Below the pieces are notes generated by a model. That model did not search any database, was not told the DNA's origin, and saw only the letters and a list, made by a program, of their open reading frames with translations. A program made the translations under genes and the position numbers. Shown here one piece after another: positions 51,176 through 59,564 of a stretch of DNA of 64,000 nucleotides. Source of the stretch: Halomonas sp. (GTDB lineage Bacteria; Pseudomonadota; Gammaproteobacteria; Pseudomonadales; Halomonadaceae); NCBI RefSeq assembly GCF_017983445.1, contig NZ_JAGOBJ010000004.1, forward strand, positions 124,001 to 188,000. Direction: 5' to 3'. The first letter of the stretch is position 1. Each line of letters starts with the position of its first letter.

Positions 51176-52216
51176 GTGACGCGCCATATTGTTTTATTGG
51201 CTTACCCAGACTGCCAATTGCTGGATGTCAGCGGCCCCTGGCAGGTGTTCGCCAGCGCCAATGCGTTGAGCCCGGAACCCTTATATCGCTTAACTCTGAT
51301 CGCGGATGCGCCCGGCCCGGTAATGACCAACGGCGGCCTAGCAGTGTATGCCAGCCACGCCTATGCCGAACTGCCTCAATTGCTACCCTTAGATACGCTA
51401 TTAGTCGCGGGCGGCAGCGGGGTGATGAAGTTACGCCACGACCCCCACGTGTTGGCGCTTTTACGTGAGATAGCGCCCCACGTGCGCCGGTTAGGTTCCA
51501 TCTGCTCGGGAGCTTTCTTGCTCGCTGCTGCGGGTCTTTTAGACGGTAAACGGGTAACTACCCATTGGCGCCATGCCGACCAGCTTGCCGAGGAGTACCC
51601 GGCAATTAGCGTCGAACCCGATGCGCTGTATATACAGAGCGGTGATCGTTATACCAGCGCCGGCGTGACGGCCGGTATCGATCTGGCGCTTTCGCTGGTA
51701 GAAGCCGACCACGGCGCCACTCTTGCCGGGCAGGTAGCGCGTGAGCTGGTGATGTTTCTGCATCGCCCTGGCGGTCAGTCGCAGTTCAGTGAACTTCTAC
51801 GTTGCCAGCAAGGTGCCGGTCCGTTGCGTCGCTTGCTGGATCATCTGCATGCCGACCCTGGCGGGGCGCATTCGCTGGAAAGTATGGCGGCATTGATGGC
51901 GGTGTCGCCGCGTCATCTTACTCGCCTGTTCAAGCGCCACTTAACCACTACGCCGGTTACCTACTTGACCCAGCTACGCTTGGAGCAGGCGCGCCTTGCG
52001 CTACTCGATGAGCGTCAGACGGTATCGCTTGAGCGATTAGCGAAGCGCTGGCGTTTGGGTGGCGCCGAGCAGCTGCGCCGCCAGTTTCAACGTTACTATG
52101 GTGTTTCTCCTTCTGTTTATCGTCAGCGCTTCGGCGCGGCGGCTAAGTCTGCCCTTACGTCTACCCTTACGCCCTCTCTTGTGCCTGCGCTTTTGGAGCC
52201 ATCGCCATGCCGTTAA
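51176..52216 (+). CDS. GlxA family AraC-type regulator (DJ-1/PfpI domain plus HTH)
   Basis: 346 residues. N-terminal DJ-1/PfpI-like domain about 1-190 (HIVLLAYPDCQLLDVSGPWQVF, LLVAGGSGV, LGSICSGAFLLAAAGLLDGK, THWRHA) and C-terminal AraC helix-turn-helix pair about 230-325 (SLESMAALMAVSPRHLTRLFKRHL, YYGVSPSVYRQRF). The CSGAFLLA nucleophile elbow is kept. GTG 51176 is preferred because GGAGAG lies about 6 bases upstream and homology begins there. The MFS gene starts 10 bases before its stop, suggesting the pair acts together. Confidence 0.88.
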   Translation: MTRHIVLLAYPDCQLLDVSGPWQVFASANALSPEPLYRLTLIADAPGPVMTNGGLAVYASHAYAELPQLLPLDTLLVAGGSGVMKLRHDPHVLALLREIAPHVRRLGSICSGAFLLAAAGLLDGKRVTTHWRHADQLAEEYPAISVEPDALYIQSGDRYTSAGVTAGIDLALSLVEADHGATLAGQVARELVMFLHRPGGQSQFSELLRCQQGAGPLRRLLDHLHADPGGAHSLESMAALMAVSPRHLTRLFKRHLTTTPVTYLTQLRLEQARLALLDERQTVSLERLAKRWRLGGAEQLRRQFQRYYGVSPSVYRQRFGAAAKSALTSTLTPSLVPALLEPSPCR

Positions 52217-53385
52217 CCGTTACGCTGTTATCGCTGTGCCAGGCGCTGCTGGTCAGCGGCAATATTCTGCTGATTGCCGTATCGCCCCTCATTGGCGCCT
52301 CGCTGGCGCCGACGGCTAACTGGGCCACTGCGCCGGTGGCCAGCCAGTGGCTGGGGCTGATGTGTGCCACTATTCCTGCCTCTTTAATCATGGGGCGGCT
52401 GGGGCGTAAACGCGGGTTTGTGCTGGGCAATCTTATTGGCTTGATAGGCACGGCGGTGGCCATTGCCGCGCTACGTCAGCAAAGCTTTAGCCTCTTCCTG
52501 CTGGCGACCTGGCTGATTGGCATCGGTATTGGCTTTGGCCAGCTCTACCGCTTTGCGGCCCTTGAGGCAGCCCCCACCGCACTGCGCGATAAAGCCCTTG
52601 GTTTAGTGATGGGCGGTGGAGTGTTGGCAGCGTTTGCAGGCCCCTGGCTTGCCCGCTTTAGTCGCGAACTAAGCGAGACGCCGTTTTTAGGTAGTTTTGT
52701 CGGGCTGGGCGTGCTGTATGTGTTGGCACTTGGCATATTGCTTTGTACGCGGTTGCCGGTTGCTTTTGTGCCGCCATTAGAGGGCGAGAAAAAGCCCTTG
52801 TCCGCTATCCTGCGCCAGCCCGGTTTTCTGCTGGCCGTCAGCGCGGCGGCCATCGGCTACGGCGTGATGAACCTGGCCATGACCGCGACGCCGTTGGCGA
52901 TGGCGGGGGCCGGGCACAGTTTTGATCATGTCGCTACGACCATTCAATGGCATGTGGTCGCCATGTTCCTGCCCTCGTTTTTTACCGGCCATTTGGCGAC
53001 ACGCTTCGGTGCCCCGCGCATGATTAGCGCTGGCTGCTTACTGCTGGTGGCAAGCGCTGTTGCCGCCCAGTTCGATGCCGGGTTTGCAGGCTTTAACGTT
53101 GCGTTGATTCTGTTGGGGCTTGGCTGGAACTTTACCTTCCTGCCCGCCACCGGATTGTTGACGCAGAGCTATCAACCGGAAGACAAAGCGCGTACTCAGG
53201 CGGCCAATGAGTTTCTCGTATTTGGTACGGTCGCCTTAACAGCGCTGCTGGCGGGGCCGTTGGTTAATACCTTAGGCTGGGCGACCCTCAATGCACTGCT
53301 GATTCCTGTCTCGTTGCTGCCTGTGGCGCTATTGGCATGGCAGTGCCAGATTAAAAATCACCCGGGGCGCATTGCAGGCAGGTAA
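52207..53385 (+). CDS. MFS transporter
   Basis: 392 residues with about 12 membrane helices. MFS features: LIMGRLGRKRGFVLGNLIG (the loop 2-3 G-R-x-G-R-K-R motif), GIGIGFGQLYRFAALEAAP, a short central loop about 195-210 (LEGEKKPLSAILRQPGF), and LGLGWNFTFLPATGLLTQSYQPEDKARTQAANEFLVF, a pattern shared with YnfM/multidrug-type members. Substrate unknown. Overlaps the GlxA-type regulator by 10 bases, and its 3' end overlaps the phosphatase gene on the minus strand by 35 bases. Confidence 0.88.
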   Translation: MPLTVTLLSLCQALLVSGNILLIAVSPLIGASLAPTANWATAPVASQWLGLMCATIPASLIMGRLGRKRGFVLGNLIGLIGTAVAIAALRQQSFSLFLLATWLIGIGIGFGQLYRFAALEAAPTALRDKALGLVMGGGVLAAFAGPWLARFSRELSETPFLGSFVGLGVLYVLALGILLCTRLPVAFVPPLEGEKKPLSAILRQPGFLLAVSAAAIGYGVMNLAMTATPLAMAGAGHSFDHVATTIQWHVVAMFLPSFFTGHLATRFGAPRMISAGCLLLVASAVAAQFDAGFAGFNVALILLGLGWNFTFLPATGLLTQSYQPEDKARTQAANEFLVFGTVALTALLAGPLVNTLGWATLNALLIPVSLLPVALLAWQCQIKNHPGRIAGR

Positions 53386-53800
53386 GGCCCAGGGCGCGCC
53401 ATTGGGCGACCACTGCATCGCGGTCATCCAGCACCAGCCAGGGCTCGAAACCGTCTTCGCGCATGGTGCTGAGCAAGGCTTCCTTGACTGCTTCGTCATC
53501 CACATGGTCGTGGCCATCCGGGCGCAGGTACATGGCATCAAACGGTATGGCGTTGCGTGTCAGCCACTCATGGGTATGGTCGCGATGGGTATCCGGTCGG
53601 CCGCTGCAAATGATGATCTGCTGGCCCTGGGCTTTGAGTAATTTTACCAGCCGGGCGACCGGTTCGATCACCGGCGCTTCGGCCATGTACGCAAAGAAGG
53701 GGTCCCACTGCTTCGCGGGGCCTAACACCCATTCGTGTACTTTCGTGGGGTGAAATTCAGCTAACGTACCGTCGACATCGACAATCACAGCGTGGGTCAT
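53351..53800 (-). CDS. HAD phosphatase resembling the T4 polynucleotide kinase 3'-phosphatase domain
   Basis: 149 residues. HAD motif I AVIVDVDGTLAEF (Asp 8 and Asp 10), motif II IIICSGRPDTHRD, the Lys of DDEAVKEALL and motif IV LVLDDRDAVVAQWRALGL. The C-terminal stretch, DDR-x-x-VV-x-x-WR-x-x-G-x-x-C-x-Q-x-x-x-GDF, closely follows the phosphatase half of T4 Pnkp. No kinase domain is attached. By family it would remove 3'-phosphates from nucleic acids or nucleotides. It overlaps the MBL gene by 4 bases and is the last gene of the ABC-importer cluster. Confidence 0.82.
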   Translation of the reverse strand: MTHAVIVDVDGTLAEFHPTKVHEWVLGPAKQWDPFFAYMAEAPVIEPVARLVKLLKAQGQQIIICSGRPDTHRDHTHEWLTRNAIPFDAMYLRPDGHDHVDDEAVKEALLSTMREDGFEPWLVLDDRDAVVAQWRALGLTCLQCAPGDF

Positions 53801-54930
53801 GCAAGGCTCCTGTTATTCAAGGTGTTGGCATTCAAAACGTGGGTATTCAAGGCGTGGGTATTCAAGGCGTGAGTATTCAAGGCGTGAGTATTCAAGAAAA
53901 GTGTCTTTTGCGTGGCGAGGCGCGTACCGAGTAACGTGCGCCAGGCGCCAAGTGCGGGTTCAGATAAATGGGTAAACAGCGGCATCACACGTTCGGCGTT
54001 TACCTGATCGGCGAGTTCAACCAGGTGTGAGGCGCGTAGATGCACATTCCAGCGCTGCCAGAGGATATCCCCGGCGGCAAGCTCGGCGCAGCGCGAAGGC
54101 GTTAAGTACCCGGTATGCAGCAGCTGATAGCCTGGCCACATGGCAGCCATATCATCACGGTCGCTAATCAGTTTGAGGCTTGGCTGGGTAGCATCCGGGC
54201 GCGCCAGCAGCGCTTTAATCTTGTCATCGGCGTTAGGGCGGCGAAGCGTTGCCGGAAGCGCCAGCAGGGTTTTCAAGTTGGCGCGAATAATCGGGTCAAT
54301 AGCGAGCGAAAGCCCGCGACTATCCGCTTCTTCAGCTAGCCAGAGCGCCATCTCAAGTGCGCGGCCCGACTCCGGCACCGGGAAAACCAGCGGGCGGTTC
54401 AAGTGCTCGCTGATGGCGTCCACACATGCCTGCTGAGGTTGATCGTAGGTGCCGTAGGACGCGTCCAACAGGGCAATGCGCGCCGGGGGCGGCGTATCAA
54501 ACGGAAACAGCCGGGACTCAAAGCAGGCGTCGCCGCTGTAAAAAATGCCGCCCTCGACATCCAGGTGAATCCATACTCCACCCAATGAATGGCCCGCCTG
54601 GCCGATGGTTACAGAAATACCAGCGATCTGGCAGGTGCCGCGTTCAGGCAGTGGCTGCCAGGCACGCCCGCTGGGAAGTGATTGGGCCACTAAAGGCGTG
54701 CAATAAAGCGGCAGCGTAGCGGGTAGCTCACAGACGCCGCCAATATGATCGACATGGTCATGGCTGATAATCACCGCATCGACATCAAGCCCGCGTGCCC
54801 AGGTGACCGGCTCGCCCGGATGCAGCGCGCCACCCGCATCCAGCAGAAGGCGCTTGCCGTTGGCCTCCACCACAATGGCCGCTGGGCCTTTATCGCCCAG
54901 GCCGCTTAACATGTTGATGCTGGCGCTCAT
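53797..54930 (-). CDS. Metallo-beta-lactamase fold hydrolase, beta-CASP-like
   Basis: 377 residues. MBL motifs: ISHDHVDHIGG (HxHxDH, residues 57-62), GQAGHSLGG (His about 113), FYSGDACF (Asp about 133). After an inserted domain, WNVHLRASHLVELADQ and VMPLFTH resemble motifs of beta-CASP nucleases (RNase J, CPSF-73 and related proteins), so a phosphodiesterase or nuclease role is likely. The last 30 residues are a tandem LNTHA repeat from a 15-base DNA repeat. Overlaps the ABC ATPase gene and the phosphatase gene by 4 bases each, so translation is coupled. Confidence 0.8.
   Translation of the reverse strand: MSASINMLSGLGDKGPAAIVVEANGKRLLLDAGGALHPGEPVTWARGLDVDAVIISHDHVDHIGGVCELPATLPLYCTPLVAQSLPSGRAWQPLPERGTCQIAGISVTIGQAGHSLGGVWIHLDVEGGIFYSGDACFESRLFPFDTPPPARIALLDASYGTYDQPQQACVDAISEHLNRPLVFPVPESGRALEMALWLAEEADSRGLSLAIDPIIRANLKTLLALPATLRRPNADDKIKALLARPDATQPSLKLISDRDDMAAMWPGYQLLHTGYLTPSRCAELAAGDILWQRWNVHLRASHLVELADQVNAERVMPLFTHLSEPALGAWRTLLGTRLATQKTLFLNTHALNTHALNTHALNTHVLNANTLNNRSLA
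53815..53895. repeat. 15-bp tandem repeat in the 3' end of the MBL gene
   Basis: Five units starting ATTCAA at 53815, 53830, 53845, 53860 and 53875, plus a partial at 53890. Units 4 and 5 are identical (ATTCAAGGCGTGAGT); the others differ by one to a few bases. The 15-base length keeps frame and adds five residues per unit, so copy number can change without breaking the protein. Confidence 0.95.
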
Positions 54931-55973
54931 TGGTCAGGCTCCAGACACCAGCCTTCCAGGAGCGTTAGCGCCACCTGCTGGCCCTCTTTCAATGCGTGGG
55001 GATGATAGGCGAGCAGCGTTTCGCCACCGGTCATTCGCAGGTGAAGCTCATAGCGCTCGCCACGAAAGGTCTGGCGCTCGACGCGAGCGGTTAAGTCCTG
55101 CTGGCTGGGCGCCTCGGGGTGCACCTGAATATGTTCCGGGCGCACCAGCACCGCCTGATGGCGCTGGGAGACGGGAGATGCCAGCCCCTGCATCAGCTCA
55201 TGGCCGCCAAGGCGCCTGCCCGGTGCGCCGGTGCTGATCATCAACTGGCTGCCCTGGCCGATAAAGCTTGCCACCCAAGGCGTACGCGGCTCGCGGTAGA
55301 GCGTTTCGGGCGTGGCCCACTGCACCAGCTTGCCCGCCTGCATCACCGCGATACGGTCGGCCAGCGCCATGGCTTCGCTTTGATCATGGGTGACGTAGAC
55401 CATGGTGGCCTCGGTGCGGCGGTGAAAATCCGCAAAGCTGTGCTCCATGGAGGCGCGCAGGTGACGATCCAGATTCGCCAGGGGCTCATCCAGCAGCACC
55501 ACGGAAGGGTCGGTGACCAGGCAGCGGGCGAGTGCCACGCGCTGGCGCTGGCCGCCGCTTAAATCCTGTGGCGTACGCTGGGCGTAGGGTTCAAGTGCGA
55601 CCAGGGCAAGCGCCTGCGCAACGCTGCGTTGATAATCTGCTCCGCGCACGCCGCGTAGTTTGAGCGGGTAGCCGACGTTATCGGCCACGCTCATATGCGG
55701 CCACAGCGCGTAGGATTGAAACACCATGGCCATGTTGCGCTGCTCTGGGAGCACATGGTGCTGCTCGCTTGCCAGAAGCCGGTCGCCCAGGTGGATTTCC
55801 CCGCCGCTTATCTGCTCGAACCCGGCCAGCATACGCAGCATGGTGGTCTTGCCGCAGCCGCTCGGGCCAAGAAGGGCGACGAACTCACCCGGCTCGATCG
55901 TCAATGAAAGCCCGTCCACGGCCTTGTGTTCGCCAAACTGCTTGGTGACTTGCTTAAGGGTTAGTCCTGCCAT
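54927..55973 (-). CDS. ABC transporter ATP-binding protein (ferric/phosphorylated-solute type)
   Basis: 348 residues. Walker A LLGPSGCGKTTMLRML, Q-loop MVFQSYALWPHMSV, signature LSGGQRQRVALARCL, Walker B VVLLDEPLANLD, H-loop VYVTHDQSEAMALADRI, then a TOBE domain about 280-345. FbpC/AfuC/PotA class. Overlaps the permease by 13 bases and the MBL gene by 4, in a five-gene operon. Substrate discussed under the binding protein. Confidence 0.93.
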   Translation of the reverse strand: MAGLTLKQVTKQFGEHKAVDGLSLTIEPGEFVALLGPSGCGKTTMLRMLAGFEQISGGEIHLGDRLLASEQHHVLPEQRNMAMVFQSYALWPHMSVADNVGYPLKLRGVRGADYQRSVAQALALVALEPYAQRTPQDLSGGQRQRVALARCLVTDPSVVLLDEPLANLDRHLRASMEHSFADFHRRTEATMVYVTHDQSEAMALADRIAVMQAGKLVQWATPETLYREPRTPWVASFIGQGSQLMISTGAPGRRLGGHELMQGLASPVSQRHQAVLVRPEHIQVHPEAPSQQDLTARVERQTFRGERYELHLRMTGGETLLAYHPHALKEGQQVALTLLEGWCLEPDQ

Positions 55974-57661
55974 GGCACGACTCCTTTGGGTAAACGCGGG
56001 GCCAGAAGGCTCAGCGAGAGCATAAGTGAAGCGACCATCAGCACGACCAGCACGGACACCGCTGACGCTAGAACGCTTTCGCCACCTTCATCGAGGTTAA
56101 AAATCAGCACGCCCAGGGTTTCGTTACCGGCACTCCATAGAAGCGCCGAGACGGTCAGCTCGTTGACGGCCAGTAGAAATACCAAAAGCCCCCCGGCAAA
56201 TAGCGCAGGCGCAATCAGCGGCATGACGATAGTGGCAAGGCGGCGCCAGGGGCCAGCACCGGCAAGCTGGGCGGCCTCTTCAAGGGACGGGTCGAGCTGA
56301 GCGAGGCTTGCGCTGACCGGCTTTAGGCACACCACCAGAAAACGCGCCAGATAAGCCACGAAGATCAGTCCCAGCGTGCCGTACAGCGCGACGTTGATAA
56401 TGGGCAGTGGGCGCACGAACAGTAGAATGCAGGCAATCGCCAGTACCACCCCGGGCAGGGCGTAAGGCAGCTCGATGATACTCAGCGTCAGATTTTGCAG
56501 GCGTGGCGGCAGCCGCTGAAGGCGATAGGCCAGCGGCAGGCTGCACAGCATAAGCACTACGGCTGCGCCACCGGCAAGCCAGAAGCTATTGCGCATGGCG
56601 CGCCATGTGGCGCCTTGGCGGCCAATCACTTCATGATAGGCGTTCAGCGTGGCGGTATCGGCATTGAGCGGTACGCCCATGGCAGGCACCAGCGAGCTGA
56701 CCACCAGGGCGATTAGCGGCGCGACAAGAATCACCAGTAGAACGCTTACCAGCAGCACCGTAACCAGCGCACGAAAGCGGCCGAGTGAGAAATCATGGGC
56801 GCGTCCGCTATGCCCCACCAGCCCGAAACGGCTGCGGCCCATCCAATACTGCTGAAGCGCCACACCCGCCAGCGCCAGCACGCCGATCAACAGTGAAAGC
56901 GCGGCCATCTCGGCAAGCACGCCAGTGCCAAAACTGGCCATACGCTGGTAGATCAGCGTGGGCAGAACGTAATAGCCCGCGGGAATCCCCAGCATGGCGG
57001 GGATGCCGAAGTTACCCAAGCTTGAGATAAACGCCATGGCGCTACCGGCCACCAGACCGCTTCTGGTCACGGGCAGTACGATATGCCGCCATACCTGATT
57101 CTGCCGGGCGCCGCTAATGCGGGCGGCTTCGACCAGCTCTCGGGGCAGTGAAAGTAGCGAGGTGCGCAGCGCCAGAAACACCAGCGGAGCACTTTGAATC
57201 CCCAGTAACATGGCGATGCCTTCCGCGGAGTAGAGCGGCTGCGGGCTACCCAGTGGCGGCGCCATGCCGATGCTTTTCAACAATGGGCTAGCGGGCCCAA
57301 ATAGCTGTAGCCAGCTCAGTGCCGTGACCTGGGGCGGAATCATCATCGGCAGCATAAAGCAGAACACCAGCCACGCCTTGCCGCGAATGTCGGTGAGGGT
57401 GATCACGAACGCAAACAGGCTGCCAAGCGTCAGGGCGATCAGCATGCCCAGCCCCGAGGTATAAAGGCTGTGGGACAGCGCCCGCCAGGTACTCGCTGAC
57501 TGAAGCACCCGCCAGAGTGGCGCGTTGCCCCCTTGGGTCAGGTCGCTTAACGCCTCAACCAACAGGCGCAGGCTGGGCGCCAGGCTCAAGAGGACGACGC
57601 CGAGCGTCAAAAGGGTAAGCAGCCAGCGATGCTGGCTGCCTTGGGTAAGGCTCAAAGACAT
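55961..57661 (-). CDS. ABC transporter permease with two fused membrane domains
   Basis: 566 residues with about 12 membrane helices in two halves (about 1-275 and 290-560). Each half holds an inner-membrane component loop: ELVEAARISGARQNQVWRHIVLP and SLEEAAQLAGAGPWRRLATIVMP (EAA-x3-G-x9-I-x-LP). This fused layout is typical of FbpB/AfuB/PhnV-like importers. The binding-protein gene ends 2 bases before its start. Confidence 0.92.
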   Translation of the reverse strand: MSLSLTQGSQHRWLLTLLTLGVVLLSLAPSLRLLVEALSDLTQGGNAPLWRVLQSASTWRALSHSLYTSGLGMLIALTLGSLFAFVITLTDIRGKAWLVFCFMLPMMIPPQVTALSWLQLFGPASPLLKSIGMAPPLGSPQPLYSAEGIAMLLGIQSAPLVFLALRTSLLSLPRELVEAARISGARQNQVWRHIVLPVTRSGLVAGSAMAFISSLGNFGIPAMLGIPAGYYVLPTLIYQRMASFGTGVLAEMAALSLLIGVLALAGVALQQYWMGRSRFGLVGHSGRAHDFSLGRFRALVTVLLVSVLLVILVAPLIALVVSSLVPAMGVPLNADTATLNAYHEVIGRQGATWRAMRNSFWLAGGAAVVLMLCSLPLAYRLQRLPPRLQNLTLSIIELPYALPGVVLAIACILLFVRPLPIINVALYGTLGLIFVAYLARFLVVCLKPVSASLAQLDPSLEEAAQLAGAGPWRRLATIVMPLIAPALFAGGLLVFLLAVNELTVSALLWSAGNETLGVLIFNLDEGGESVLASAVSVLVVLMVASLMLSLSLLAPRLPKGVVPWQD

Positions 57662-57663
57662 GA

Positions 57664-58656
57664 TCAGCCGCCGAACAGGTCGCTGAAACGCTGCTTCAGG
57701 GCTGCTTCCTGCTCAAGCGCCTGGGCGATATCGACGGGCATCAGCTTGATGGTGTCGCGAGCGGGGAAACCTTCTGGCGGCGTAACACCCGGGTGGGCAG
57801 GCAGATAGCCTTGCTCGCTGACCAGTTGCTGGCCTTCTTGTGAGAGCACGAAGTCGACAAACTTCTGTGCCGCGTCGACGTTCTTGGCACCTGCCATGAT
57901 CGCGACGGGTTCAGTGACTGCGCTCACACCCTCTTCAGGGAAGACGAACTCCACCGGCGAGCCTTTGGCCGCTTCGCGGATGGGCAGGAAATCCACCACG
58001 ATGCCGTAAGGCTTGGTGCCCGCCGCCACCGCGTTGAATACACCGCCGTTGCCACCCTGAGCTTCGGTGCGATTGGCATGCAGGGCATCGTAATAGCTTT
58101 CTCCCAGTTCGGAGTTCTCGCTAATCGCCGCCATGTGAATCAGTGCAGCACCTGAATAAAGCGGACTTGGCATGGTCACCAAACTTTCATACTCAGGCTT
58201 GAGCAGGTCCTGCCAGCTTTGCGGCTGCTCGTCGGCGCCGGTGTTGTACACGATCCCGGTGGTGATCAGCTTAGTGCCGTAGTAGTAGCCTTCCGGGTCG
58301 AAAAGCTCAGCATCGAAGGCCTCACGGGCGGGGCTAAGATACGCTTGAAGCTCGCCTTCCTGCTTTAACGACTCCATAGTCATGCTGTCGGCAATCAGCA
58401 GCACATCAGGGTTGCTGACCCCGGCGGCAAGCTCGGAGCGCAGGCGGGTCATCAGACGTGTGGTGCCGTCGCGTACCCATTCCACCTCGATATCCGGATA
58501 GGCGGCCTGAAAGGCGTCGACCGTTTGCTGGGCGTCGCTGTTGGGCTGGCTGGTGTAAAGCACGAGCTTGTCGTCGGCAACGGCGTTTGCCGAAAGGGCC
58601 AGGCCTGCCATCGTGGTGGTCAGAGCAATGGCGGTGCAGAGTGAGCGCTTGAGCAT
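57664..58656 (-). CDS. ABC transporter substrate-binding protein (AfuA/AepX-like, family 1)
   Basis: 330 residues. Signal peptide SLCTAIALTTTMAGLALSANAVA, mature start DDKLVLYTSQPNSDAQQTVDAFQ. Then VEWVRDGTTRLMTRLRSELAAG, PDVLLIADSMTMESLKQEGEL and VEFVFPEEGVSAVTEPVAIMAGAKN. The adjacent tyrosine pair that binds iron in FbpA proteins is not evident, so a phosphorylated organic solute (as for AfuA or the 2-aminoethylphosphonate binders) is more likely than ferric iron. First gene of the operon; divergent from the DeoR regulator. Confidence 0.88.
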   Translation of the reverse strand: MLKRSLCTAIALTTTMAGLALSANAVADDKLVLYTSQPNSDAQQTVDAFQAAYPDIEVEWVRDGTTRLMTRLRSELAAGVSNPDVLLIADSMTMESLKQEGELQAYLSPAREAFDAELFDPEGYYYGTKLITTGIVYNTGADEQPQSWQDLLKPEYESLVTMPSPLYSGAALIHMAAISENSELGESYYDALHANRTEAQGGNGGVFNAVAAGTKPYGIVVDFLPIREAAKGSPVEFVFPEEGVSAVTEPVAIMAGAKNVDAAQKFVDFVLSQEGQQLVSEQGYLPAHPGVTPPEGFPARDTIKLMPVDIAQALEQEAALKQRFSDLFGG

Positions 58657-58723
58657 CAGGAAATCTCCGGTGAGTTGACCCTGCTCACACTACTGTCATC
58701 ACCTTACAACATCGTGACAGTAC

Positions 58724-58773
58724 GCTTTCGTTTGAAGGGGGCGAGCTTTCGTAAACCCCAGAAAGGCTTTCGT
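58724..58773. promoter_or_regulatory. Three GCTTTCGT repeats at 21-bp spacing: DeoR-type operator
   Basis: GCTTTCGT occurs at 58724-58731, 58745-58752 and 58766-58773, exactly 21 bases (two helical turns) apart, in the 145-base gap between the ABC operon and the DeoR gene. A partial inverted copy, TGAAAGC, lies at 58792-58798. DeoR/GlpR regulators bind TTTCGTTT-type direct repeats, so this is very probably the operator for both directions. Confidence 0.75.
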
Positions 58774-58801
58774 TAACAAAAAAGGTGGGGGTGAAAGCAG
58801 A

Positions 58802-59557
58802 ATGAAAGGCTTAAACGAGCGTCGCCGGGCACTACTCGAGCGAGTACGCGAGGAAGGGCGTCACTCCCTGGAGGCGCTGGCCGATCAGTTCGGTGTGTCC
58901 ATACAGACGCTGCGGGGCGATATCCGCTTTCTGGCCGAAAAGGGGATGGTGCTGCGTCGGCACGGCGAGGTATTGCCGTTTCCGGATCGTGAGAATATCG
59001 GCTACGACCAGCGCCAGATCGTCAATGAGGCTGGAAAGCGGCATATCGCCCGCCAGGCCGCCTCATTGATTCAGCACCATCAGTCGCTATTTCTGGGCAC
59101 CGGTACCACCGTCGAGCAGTTGGCCGACGCGCTGCAAGATAAAAAGGGCCTGCATATCATGACCAATAACCTTCACGCCCTTATCAGACTATCCGCTCTG
59201 GAGTGTGAGCTGGTGGTGGCGGGCGGCCGGGTACGTCGCCGCGACCAAGATGTGATCGGCGGCGACGCGTGGCGCTTTTTCCAGCGTTATCGGGTGGATG
59301 TAGGTATTGTGTCGGTAGGCGGCATGGACGTCCACGGCAATCTGTTTGACTACAATGACGATGAGGTCATGGCCCGTGAAGCGCTTTTGGCCAATGCTGC
59401 CTATCGTGTGCTGGTGCTGGATAAAACCAAGTTTGATCTTCCGCTGCGCTGTGCCGCCGGGCAGCTGGCCGACTATGATGCGGTGGTGACTGATGCCCCG
59501 TTACCCGACCGATTGCGCAGCCCGCTTGCGGCCAGGGGCATCAGGTTTCTGGGATGA
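58802..59557 (+). CDS. DeoR/GlpR family transcriptional regulator
   Basis: 251 residues. DeoR helix-turn-helix about 5-60 (RRALLERVREEGRHSLEALADQFGVSIQTLRGDIRFL, then LRRHGEVLPF) and the effector domain about 75-240 with SLFLGTGTTVEQLADAL, IMTNNLHAL, ELVVAGGRV, DVGIVSVGGMD and VLVLDKTKFD. The domain binds phosphorylated sugars or similar, so the neighbouring importer probably brings in a phosphorylated compound. ATG 58802. The usual S-x-x-T-x-R-R-D-L reads SIQTLRGDIRFL here, with one Arg lost. Confidence 0.92.
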   Translation: MKGLNERRRALLERVREEGRHSLEALADQFGVSIQTLRGDIRFLAEKGMVLRRHGEVLPFPDRENIGYDQRQIVNEAGKRHIARQAASLIQHHQSLFLGTGTTVEQLADALQDKKGLHIMTNNLHALIRLSALECELVVAGGRVRRRDQDVIGGDAWRFFQRYRVDVGIVSVGGMDVHGNLFDYNDDEVMAREALLANAAYRVLVLDKTKFDLPLRCAAGQLADYDAVVTDAPLPDRLRSPLAARGIRFLG

Positions 59558-59564
59558 AGTTACC

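Noticed and set aside
57664..58656. Ferric-iron binding role for the ABC binding protein
   Set aside because: The adjacent tyrosine pair of FbpA-type proteins is not seen and the neighbours act on phosphate esters.
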